From the NCBI GenBank assembly GCA_964528575.1, contig CAZGTQ010000372.1:1-12588 (forward strand): DNA of 12,588 nt, in the 5' to 3' direction. The notes under the pieces are model-generated. The model ran no database searches, had not been told where the DNA came from, and was given only the letters and a program-made list of their open reading frames with translations. The position numbers and the translations under genes were made by a program. Shown here one piece after another: positions 1-6,508 of this stretch. Origin of the DNA: CAZGTQ01 sp964528575. GTDB taxonomy: Bacteria > Planctomycetota > UBA1135 > GCA-002686595. The first letter of the stretch is position 1, and every line of letters starts with the position of its first letter.

Positions 1-294
1 CGTCGACGCGCGCGGCGGCGGTCGCGTCGGCGTGAGCGCGTAGTCGGCGGAGCCGGCGACGCGCCGCGGCCGTACCGCTCCAGGCCGCTCGACGACGGAG
101 AACCGTTCGCGCTCGAGCTGCTCCCTGACGGCCGCTACGACCTGTTCGCGTGCGACGCAGTCCCGTGGGCGAGGCTGGCCGACCGCGACGCGTGGGAGCG
201 AGCCGCGCGCGCCGGCGACGCGGGTGCGGCGCGCGGCGTCGACGTTCGCGCCGGCGCGCGCGTCCAGGACGTCGTCGTCGTCGTGCCGCGGTAG
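1..294 (+). CDS. C-terminal fragment, probable carboxypeptidase-regulatory-like (beta-sandwich) domain protein
   Basis: The first frame is open from base 1 to the TAG at 292-294, giving 97 residues; the start lies outside the window. The first ~20 residues are Arg-rich and low in information. The last ~60 read like the end of a carboxypeptidase regulatory-like (CarboxypepD_reg/SpaA-type) sandwich. A 'LPDGRYDLFA' strand-turn-strand is followed by a helical or loop stretch, then 'VDVRAGARVQDVVVVVP', a final hydrophobic beta-strand ending right before the stop. In high-GC planctomycete proteins such domains commonly end with a 'V.VRAG..V.D..V.V' strand. This is a short partial match, so the family call is tentative, but the clean open frame and strand pattern support a real gene end. 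It points the same way as the kinase operon but is separated from it by 316 bases. Confidence 0.55.
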   Translation, partial: RRRARRRSRRRERVVGGAGDAPRPYRSRPLDDGEPFALELLPDGRYDLFACDAVPWARLADRDAWERAARAGDAGAARGVDVRAGARVQDVVVVVPR

Positions 295-475
295 CGCCCC
301 GGCCCCCCTCACGCTCGACCGCCCGCCCGGCGAAGACGTCGTCTCCGTCTCCAGCCCGCGGCGGCGGCTCGCCCGTCGACTCGACGGTTGCACCGGCCTC
401 CTCGACGTGGTCGGGCTCGACGAGGTCCTCGGGACGGCTTCGTGGAGCGCGGCGGCGGCGAGCTCCGGCTCGCGC

Positions 476-504
476 CTCACGAATCGTCCGCCACGCGCTA
501 TTCT
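476..504 (+). promoter_or_regulatory. Possible weak sigma-70-like promoter of the kinase operon
   Basis: TATTCT at 499-504 matches four of six bases of the TATAAT consensus and is one of the few AT-rich hexamers in this GC-rich spacer. A poor -35 candidate, CTCACG, lies at 476-481 with 17-bp spacing and matches only three of six TTGACA bases. Transcription from here would give a leader of about 100 bases that starts in or next to the hairpin at 506-522. Promoter rules for this lineage are not known to me, so this is a candidate only. Confidence 0.2.
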
Positions 505-505
505 C

Positions 506-522
506 GGGGCCGTTCCGGCCCC
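506..522 (+). other. Perfect 7-bp GC-rich inverted repeat (hairpin) in the leader region
   Basis: GGGGCCG at 506-512 and CGGCCCC at 516-522 are exact reverse complements around a TTC loop. There is no T-run after it, and it lies 212 bases past the upstream stop, so a simple intrinsic terminator for that gene is unlikely. It begins two bases after the promoter-like TATTCT. It could be an operator-like palindrome or a structure at the mRNA 5' end. GC-rich DNA forms such palindromes often, so function is unproven. Confidence 0.4.
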
Positions 523-598
523 CTCTGCGCCGCCGTCGGTCCACGTCGCTCGACCGGTGCCTCCCTCGCGCGGAGGATCTCGCCGGGGCACGACGAAC

Positions 599-604
599 AG
601 GAGG
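599..604 (+). promoter_or_regulatory. Shine-Dalgarno sequence setting the kinase GTG start
   Basis: A full AGGAGG lies six bases before the GTG at 611 and continues as a purine-rich run (AAGGGA). No other in-frame start nearby has such a site. This decides the start at 611 rather than the longer open frame beginning inside the preceding gene. Confidence 0.8.
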
Positions 605-610
605 AAGGGA

Positions 611-3600
611 GTGAACGGACTCGATCCGGGGACCGAGGGTCTGCATGTCGCCGAGCAGGTCGTCCTCGAGCGGATCGCGCGGGCGCTCGGCGGCGCGGTG
701 CCTGCGGCAGCGGCGGCGGCCGCCGCCGCCACCCTGCGCGAGCGATCGCTCTTGCCCGACGAGCGTGCGCTCGTCGAGCGGCTCGCGGCCGCACAGGCCG
801 ACGAGGATGTCGAGGGTCTCGTGCTCGGGCTGCGGATGCGCGCCGCGCTCCGCACGGGCGTCGCCGCCGCGGGGCTCTCGCCGCAGGGCGCGCCGCTGCC
901 CGAAGTGCTCGTCGTGCGCGCCGGCGCGTCTCACCAGGAGAACGAGAGCCGCGTGCAAACGGCGCTCCTGCGCGTGCGGGAGAGGCTGCGCGACACCAAA
1001 CGCGGCGCGCGCGAGCCGCTCCTCCTCGTCGCGGCCAAGCACCTGTACCGCAAGCTCCACGCGCTCCTCCCCGAGGGCAGGAAGGCGGACCGCGCGACGC
1101 TCGTGTTCCGCGATCCCGACAGCGCCGATGCGGGCACCGCGAGCGCGTCGATCGAGGTCGTCGCGGCCGACGTGCGCATCGACGCGATCGAGCGGCTGGC
1201 GCGCGAGTCCGCCGACAGCGTTCGCAGCGGCGCGCGCGGCGCGGAGGGAAGCGACCGTCGCGCTCCGCGCGTCGCGTCGACGCCGCTCGAGGCCGGGGCG
1301 AGCGTCGCCGCGGTCGCGGGCCACGACCCGGACGACGACCCGGACGACGACCCGCTGATCGGCGAGCTCCTGCACCTCAAGTATCGCATCGTGCGCCGCC
1401 TGGGGCGCGGCGGCTTCGGCGCCGTGTACGAGGCCGAGGACGAGCGCGGAGCGGGCAACCGCGTCGCGATCAAGGTGCTCACCGGCGCGGCCGCGAAGTC
1501 CGCGGCGCAGCTCCAGTCGTTCAAGGACGAGGCGCGACGCGTCACGCGGCTCGCGCACCCGAACGTCGTCGATTGGAAGGTGTTCGACGAGACCGAGCAG
1601 GGGCTCCCGTACTTCGTGATGGAGCTCGTGGAGGGCGAGGAGTTCGAGGAGACCTTGCGGCGCGAGGGGCGACTCGAGCCGATGCGCGCGGCGAAGCTCC
1701 TGCTGCAGATCCTCGACGCGCTGCGCAGCGCGCACCTCCTATCGCCGACCGAGTCGATCCTGCACCTCGACCTCAAGCCCGGGAACCTCTTCCTCGTGCC
1801 GCCGCAGCGCGGGCGCGTGGAGCAGATCAAGGTCATCGACTTCGGCATCGGCCAGTACATCGGGGACGATCAGGTCGAGAGCGACGAGATCCTGGTCGCG
1901 AGCGCGGACGAGCTCGACGTCGGGCCCGGCACGCTCTCGTTCGCGTCGCGCGCCTCAGGCTCCTCCGCCTCCGGCGTGCGACGCTCGCTCGGCTGCACGC
2001 CCGAGTACGCCTCGCCGGAGCAGTGCGCGCACGTCCTGTTCGAGGAAGACATCCTCGCGCTCGACGGCCGCTCCGACCTCTACTCGCTCGGCGTGATCGC
2101 GTTCGAGTTGCTCGCAGGCCGGCGCCCCTTCGTCGCGCGCACGAACCGGCTCGACGTCCTGCGCATGCACCGCGAGGATCCGCCGCCGACGCTCGCCTCG
2201 CTGGGCGTGAAGGTGCCGCGTCCGCTGGCGCGCTTCGTCGAGCGCTGCCTCGAGAAGGACCGCGAGGCGCGCTTCCGCGACGCGCGCGAGGCGTACGATT
2301 TCCTCGACCGCTTCGTTCATCCGCCCGTTGCCGCGACGGTCGCCAAGGTCACGGTGCCGCTCGTCCTCGTCGGCGCGGCGCTCGGGGGCTGGCTGATCGC
2401 GACGCGCGAGACGCCCGTCCCCGTCGTCGGCCTCGCGACCGCCGCGGGCGCCGACCTCGCCACGGCGCCGCTGTACCTCGGACCCGAGCGTCCGGCGGCC
2501 GTCATCGACCTGACCGGTCCTGCGGCCGACGTCGGCGGCACGCCCGGCACGTGGAGCGTCCTCCGCGCGGACGACGGCCTCCCCGCGCCCGGATGGTCGG
2601 CCACGTGGGACGAACCTGGACGCGTACGGGTCGAGCCACCGATCGCCCCGGGTCGCGCCGAGACGAGTCTCGTGCTCGCGCTCTCGGACGAGCGCCTCGT
2701 GTCGCGCTCGTTCACCGCGATCTGGGTCGGCGCGGGCACGTGGGAGGTGAGTCGGGTCGATGTCGGCGGCCGGCGGCTCGCCGACCTCGGTACGGTCGAT
2801 GTCGATCCCGCGGGGCTGACGCTCGACGTGCGCGTGACCGGCCCCGCGCGCGCAGACCTCGCCGCCGTCGTCGCGCTCGTCGGCGGCGGCCCTCGTCTCG
2901 CGCTCGCGCCGGCGTCGAGCTCCGACGACCAGGCGCGCTTCCGGCTCGACCTCGGTGACGCCGGCCTCGAGCACGGCGAAGCGCGGATCGAGCTCGTCGT
3001 GAGCGACCGCGCCGGCGCCGAATGGTCACGGACCGTCGATCTCGACGTCGCGTCCGAGCCGCTCGAGCTGCGCCGGATCGAGCTCGTGGACGCGGGCGTC
3101 GCGCGCTCCGGCGCGGACGGCGAACCGCCGCGCTGCAACCTGTCCGCCGGCCGCTACCTCCTGTCACCGCGGACGCGGCCCGAGTTGCGCGTCGAGCTCA
3201 CGCGCGCCGCCGACGTCGCGTGGGAGGTCACTGTCGACGGGCGCGACAGCGCGGAGCTGCGCGGGAGCGCGACCGGCGTGCGGCGCGTCGAAGCGGACCT
3301 CGGGGCGTTGATCGGCCTGCTCGGCGACGAGCCGTTCGGGGGGCGGCTGCGGGTGCGCGCGACCGACGAGGCGTACGTCCTGCGCGCGGATGGCTCCGCG
3401 CGCGGCCTCGCCGAGAGCGAGCAGGCATTCGCGTACGTGACGTCCGAGCCGCGCTTCGACGTCCAGCTCGCGGCGGACGGGGCGGCGCGCGCCCTCGCGC
3501 CCGCCTCGGTCGCGTACACGAGCGAGCCCGACGTCGAGCTGCGCGTCCTGCGCCGCGAGGCGGTGCCGATGCGCGTCACCGCGACGTGGTGGCCCGCGGG

Positions 3601-5407
3601 CCGGCCGGACGAAGCGCGCGAGGCGTCGACCGACGTCCTGCGCAACCCCCAGGCCGGCGGGGCCGCGCTCGGGCTCGAGCTCGGCGAGGAGGACGGCGCC
3701 TTCGAGCTCGTCGTGCGCTCGTTCCGCTACGACAGCATGGCCGACGCCGTGCTCGAGACGCCGGACTTCGAGGAGCGCTCGACGCTCGTGCTCGACCGCA
3801 GCGCGCCGCGCCCGCTCATCGTCGGCCTCGAGCCGGGCGCCCTGCTGCGCGCGGACGACGCGGCGTTGGGCGACGTGCGCGTCGCGTTCGTCGGGGCGGC
3901 CGTCGAGCACGAGGCTCCGGTCGACCTCCGGTGGACGCTCACGCGCGTCGCCCCGCGCGGCGTCTCGGAAGAGGGGGCGATCGACGGGCACGATCCGAGC
4001 AGCGGGCCGGCGCACCTCGCGCTCCCGCGGCCGTGGACCGACGGCGGTGGCGACGGGACCTGGCGCCTCGCGATGGGCGGCCGCGACCGCGCCGGCAACG
4101 CGCTGCCGGACACGGCGGTCGAGTTCGACGTCGCGCTCACGGGGCCGGCGATCGAGGTCGAGGAACCGAGCGCAGTCGGGAGCTGGCACCCGGTCGCCGA
4201 GAGCGGTCGATGGCGGGTTCGGCTGCGGGTGCGCGATCCGAACGGCGTGGGCGACGTGCGCTGCGCGCTCGAGCTCGACGGAGACGGCGAGCCGCCGCTC
4301 GCCGTCGCGCTCGAGGCGGAGGCGACGAGCGAGAGCGCCGAGCGCGTGCTCGTCGGCGAACTCTCGCTGGCGTACACGATGTCGGAGCGTTCGGTGCGGC
4401 TGCGCGTCCACGCCCGCGACGCGCACGGCGTGCTCGCGGAGCTCTCGACCGCGCCGATCGACCTGCCCCGCATCGCGCGCGCGCTGCCCGAGCGGGTCGC
4501 GGTCTCCGTCGGCGGCGGCGCGGTCGAGACGCTCGTGCTCGTGCGTGGCAACGCGGAGTTCCCGTACACGTTCGGCGGCCGCGGGGATGCGCTCGAGAAC
4601 TCCGCGTTCCTCACGGCGGGCCTCGCGCCGTTCCAGCCCGATCCGCGCCGGGCGCGGCCGCGGAGCTGGCAGCTCGAGCTGCCGCCAGGAGCGATCGCCG
4701 ACTACTACCTCGACGCGCGCGAGGTGTCGGTCGGACAGCTCGCCGCGTTCCTCGAAGCACCCCAGGGCTATGCCGACCCGGCGCACTGGCCCGTGGGCGC
4801 GGCGCCGTCCGAGGAGCGCCGCGCCGCGCTCGCCGCCGCGCTCGCCGCCCGCGCGGCCGACCTGCCGGCGACGGGCGTGCGCTGGGAGGAGGCCGCGGCG
4901 TACGCGCACTGGGCGGGCAAACGCCTGCCGACGTGGGTCGAGTGGGAGTACGCGGTGCGCGGCGGCCTCGCGTATCGCCCGTTCGCGGCGCAAGGTTCCA
5001 CGGCCGAGGGCGCGCTCGCGTCCGACGGCGACCCCGACGCGCCGTCCGGTCCGGCCCCGTGCGGACGCGGAGCGGACATCACGCCGGACGGCGCGCTCGC
5101 CGACCTGTGCGGGAACGTGTCCGAGTGGACCGCGACGCCGGCGCCAGAGGGCTACGCGCACCAGTGGGCGCGGTCGAGCGGAGCCGCGCTCGTGCGCGGG
5201 GAGAGCGTGGTGCCCGCGTCGTACTGGGCCGTGGGCGGAAGCTTCGCTTGGTCCGAGTCCCATTTCGCCGTCGCGGACGCTCGCCGCACGGGCACGGCGC
5301 ACGCGACGGTCGGCTTCCGCTGCGCGGCTTCGGTCGACGCCGTCCTCGCCGCGATCGGACGCGAGCCTCGTCCGGGCGGCCCCCACCTGCAGGAGCTGAC
5401 GCGATGA
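611..5407 (+). CDS. Membrane-anchored Ser/Thr protein kinase with Ig-like ectodomain and C-terminal FGE/SUMF1-like domain
   Basis: This 1598-aa protein starts at GTG 611, chosen for the AGGAGG at 599-604. Residues 1-250 are an unrecognised, mostly helical N-terminal region with a nine-Ala run and an acidic DPDDDPDDDP linker (239-248). A Hanks-type kinase domain spans about 258-570: P-loop GRGGFGAV (265-272), Lys288, alpha-C Glu307, catalytic HLDLKPGN (385-392), DFG (410-412) and GCTPEYASPEQ (461-471). One hydrophobic segment (about 577-597) should cross the membrane. About 700 residues of beta-rich, Ig-like repeats follow, with motifs such as DRAG, DPNG and DAHG near strand ends. Residues about 1309-1580 are an FGE/SUMF1-like fold: 'YYLDAREVS', 'AGKRLPTWVEWEYAVRGG' (W1442, W1445), LCGNVSEW (1499-1506), GGSF and GFRCA (C1571). 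The expected role is transmembrane signalling by Ser/Thr phosphorylation of cytoplasmic partners. Kinase-FGE fusions occur in Planctomycetota. The HLD in place of HRD makes it a non-RD kinase. The copper-site Cys pair of catalytic FGE is absent. It overlaps the next gene by ATGA. Confidence 0.93.
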   Translation: MNGLDPGTEGLHVAEQVVLERIARALGGAVPAAAAAAAAATLRERSLLPDERALVERLAAAQADEDVEGLVLGLRMRAALRTGVAAAGLSPQGAPLPEVLVVRAGASHQENESRVQTALLRVRERLRDTKRGAREPLLLVAAKHLYRKLHALLPEGRKADRATLVFRDPDSADAGTASASIEVVAADVRIDAIERLARESADSVRSGARGAEGSDRRAPRVASTPLEAGASVAAVAGHDPDDDPDDDPLIGELLHLKYRIVRRLGRGGFGAVYEAEDERGAGNRVAIKVLTGAAAKSAAQLQSFKDEARRVTRLAHPNVVDWKVFDETEQGLPYFVMELVEGEEFEETLRREGRLEPMRAAKLLLQILDALRSAHLLSPTESILHLDLKPGNLFLVPPQRGRVEQIKVIDFGIGQYIGDDQVESDEILVASADELDVGPGTLSFASRASGSSASGVRRSLGCTPEYASPEQCAHVLFEEDILALDGRSDLYSLGVIAFELLAGRRPFVARTNRLDVLRMHREDPPPTLASLGVKVPRPLARFVERCLEKDREARFRDAREAYDFLDRFVHPPVAATVAKVTVPLVLVGAALGGWLIATRETPVPVVGLATAAGADLATAPLYLGPERPAAVIDLTGPAADVGGTPGTWSVLRADDGLPAPGWSATWDEPGRVRVEPPIAPGRAETSLVLALSDERLVSRSFTAIWVGAGTWEVSRVDVGGRRLADLGTVDVDPAGLTLDVRVTGPARADLAAVVALVGGGPRLALAPASSSDDQARFRLDLGDAGLEHGEARIELVVSDRAGAEWSRTVDLDVASEPLELRRIELVDAGVARSGADGEPPRCNLSAGRYLLSPRTRPELRVELTRAADVAWEVTVDGRDSAELRGSATGVRRVEADLGALIGLLGDEPFGGRLRVRATDEAYVLRADGSARGLAESEQAFAYVTSEPRFDVQLAADGAARALAPASVAYTSEPDVELRVLRREAVPMRVTATWWPAGRPDEAREASTDVLRNPQAGGAALGLELGEEDGAFELVVRSFRYDSMADAVLETPDFEERSTLVLDRSAPRPLIVGLEPGALLRADDAALGDVRVAFVGAAVEHEAPVDLRWTLTRVAPRGVSEEGAIDGHDPSSGPAHLALPRPWTDGGGDGTWRLAMGGRDRAGNALPDTAVEFDVALTGPAIEVEEPSAVGSWHPVAESGRWRVRLRVRDPNGVGDVRCALELDGDGEPPLAVALEAEATSESAERVLVGELSLAYTMSERSVRLRVHARDAHGVLAELSTAPIDLPRIARALPERVAVSVGGGAVETLVLVRGNAEFPYTFGGRGDALENSAFLTAGLAPFQPDPRRARPRSWQLELPPGAIADYYLDAREVSVGQLAAFLEAPQGYADPAHWPVGAAPSEERRAALAAALAARAADLPATGVRWEEAAAYAHWAGKRLPTWVEWEYAVRGGLAYRPFAAQGSTAEGALASDGDPDAPSGPAPCGRGADITPDGALADLCGNVSEWTATPAPEGYAHQWARSSGAALVRGESVVPASYWAVGGSFAWSESHFAVADARRTGTAHATVGFRCAASVDAVLAAIGREPRPGGPHLQELTR
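1325..1354 (+). repeat. Short in-frame tandem repeat encoding an acidic Asp-Pro linker
   Basis: The 12-base unit GACGACGACCCG occurs twice (1331-1342 and 1343-1354), preceded by its last six bases (1325-1330). It encodes DPDDDPDDDP immediately before the kinase domain. It is a plausible site for slippage that changes the linker by four residues without a frameshift. Confidence 0.75.
5391..5395 (+). promoter_or_regulatory. Shine-Dalgarno sequence for the downstream lipoprotein, inside the kinase 3' end
   Basis: AGGAG lies eight bases before ATG 5404 and within the last codons of the kinase gene. With the ATGA overlap at 5404-5407 it supports coupled translation of the two genes. Confidence 0.65.
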
Positions 5408-6495
5408 CGAAGTGCCTCGCTCTCCCGCTCGTCGCGCTCGCCGTCACGGCGCTCGCCTGTCGGTCCGGCATCGACCTCGAGCGCCAGGTGCTCCCGTTCC
5501 ACGTCGCGGTCGTGCCGCCGCCGCCGGCGACGCCGGGCAGCGCGTCCCCGGGTGAGCTTCCCGGCGTCGAGTCCGAGCTGCGTCTCGCGCTCGCGTCCGA
5601 CGCGGTGGTCCGCGCGGTGAGCGAGGCGCTCGGCGAGTACTGCTTCGCCCGCGTCAGCCTGCTCGAGCTGACGGCCGACGACGGCCGCGACGCCTTCGCT
5701 CGCCAGGCGGCGCTCTACGAGGAGGCCGTCGACAGGGGCGCCGATCTCGTCGTCGAGTACGTGCTGCGTTTCGACGAGGAGATCAACCGGACGCCGAGCA
5801 GCACGGCGTGGCTGAACTACCCGCTCTTCCTGTTCGCGGGACCTTCGCACTGGTTCGTCGCGGACCAGACGTACTTCGCGGACGTGGAGCTCACCGCCTC
5901 GGTCTACGACGTCCAGGCGCTCGCCGCCGGCGACCGCTCGCTCGGCGACCCCACGGCGCTCGTGCTCCTGACGGTGGCGCGCTTTTCCGAGGCAGACCTC
6001 GACTTCACCGATCGCGCGGACGGCCTGAGCGACTTCGCGAAGGGCATCCTGGTCCCGTCGGCCTGGCTCGCGCGCAACACGCAGCAGGCCGGCGAGGAAG
6101 TCGAAGCGGCCGTCGTTTCGGCGCTCCGCACGCGGATCGTGCAGAACGTCCAGAGCCGGCGCGACGAGCTCGTGCGGGCTCCGGCGGTCGCTCCGGCGTT
6201 CCTCGAGCCGAGCGAAGTGACGATCGCCGCGGACGGGGACGAGCTCGTCGTGAGCGGCACGGTTCACTTGCGCGCCGACGGGCTCGCCCGGCGCGTGCAC
6301 GCCGTGCGCCTCGACGCGGGCGCCGGTCGCGTCGACGTCGAGCCGGGCCCGCCGGTCGGCGACGCCGTCGACGGCTACCGTCTTGTCCCGTTCGAGGTCC
6401 GCGTCCCGAGGGACTCCGCCGCGCGGTACCTGCGCGCCGAGGTCGTCGTCGGCGCGCGCGACCGGTTCGTGCGGACATACACGTTCCCGCTGTGA
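5404..6495 (+). CDS. Predicted lipoprotein of unknown family
   Basis: This is a 363-aa protein. ATG 5404 overlaps the kinase stop (ATGA) and has AGGAG eight bases upstream, so both start and co-translation are well supported. The N-terminus is a lipoprotein signal peptide: a short Lys-bearing start, a hydrophobic core, and a lipobox ending in Leu17-Ala18-Cys19. The mature chain would be a lipid-anchored envelope protein. After a Pro-rich segment (PPPPATPG) comes a mixed alpha/beta domain. Around 80-135, 'EEAVDRGADLVVEYVLRFDEE' resembles the helix-strand pattern of periplasmic lipoproteins that form CsgG/LpoB-like folds, but I do not recognise a named family. A hydrophobic aromatic patch (W136-W152, WLNYPLFLFAGPSHWF) precedes 'YFADVELTASVYD'; it is too polar around its edges to be a confident membrane helix. 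The last ~120 residues look like a beta-sandwich ('VTIAADGDELVVSGTVHLR'). Its coupling to the kinase suggests a partner or ligand-presenting subunit of the kinase ectodomain; that is inference. Confidence 0.85.
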   Translation: MTKCLALPLVALAVTALACRSGIDLERQVLPFHVAVVPPPPATPGSASPGELPGVESELRLALASDAVVRAVSEALGEYCFARVSLLELTADDGRDAFARQAALYEEAVDRGADLVVEYVLRFDEEINRTPSSTAWLNYPLFLFAGPSHWFVADQTYFADVELTASVYDVQALAAGDRSLGDPTALVLLTVARFSEADLDFTDRADGLSDFAKGILVPSAWLARNTQQAGEEVEAAVVSALRTRIVQNVQSRRDELVRAPAVAPAFLEPSEVTIAADGDELVVSGTVHLRADGLARRVHAVRLDAGAGRVDVEPGPPVGDAVDGYRLVPFEVRVPRDSAARYLRAEVVVGARDRFVRTYTFPL

Positions 6496-6508
6496 GCACG
6501 TGCCCGCC

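Larger units (their letters stand above)
295..610 (+). other. Intergenic region upstream of the kinase operon
   Basis: These 316 bases lie between the upstream gene's TAG and the kinase GTG. Frames that stay open here give only Arg/Ala/Pro-rich translations without domain character, as expected of random GC-rich DNA, so I call no gene. The kinase reading frame is itself open leftwards to base 224, but that stretch overlaps the upstream gene and looks non-coding. The region holds a perfect hairpin (506-522), a weak promoter-like patch (476-504) and the kinase ribosome-binding site (599-604). It probably carries the operon promoter and a 5' leader. Confidence 0.6.

Noticed and set aside
388..393. 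TTGCAC as a -35 box
   Set aside because: The bases about 17 positions downstream (near 411-416) are GC-rich and do not resemble a -10 hexamer.
506..522. Hairpin as intrinsic terminator of the upstream partial gene
   Set aside because: It has no T-run and lies more than 200 bases past that gene's stop.
224..610. Upstream extension of the kinase frame to GTG 224
   Set aside because: It would overlap the preceding gene. The extra 129 residues are Ser/Arg/Pro-rich without domain character, and the strong AGGAGG sits before GTG 611.
4535..5350. FGE-like (C-type lectin fold) domain as a target of a diversity-generating retroelement
   Set aside because: Such folds are known targets, but no reverse transcriptase, template repeat or accessory gene is in the window, and no repeat copy of the domain end is seen.
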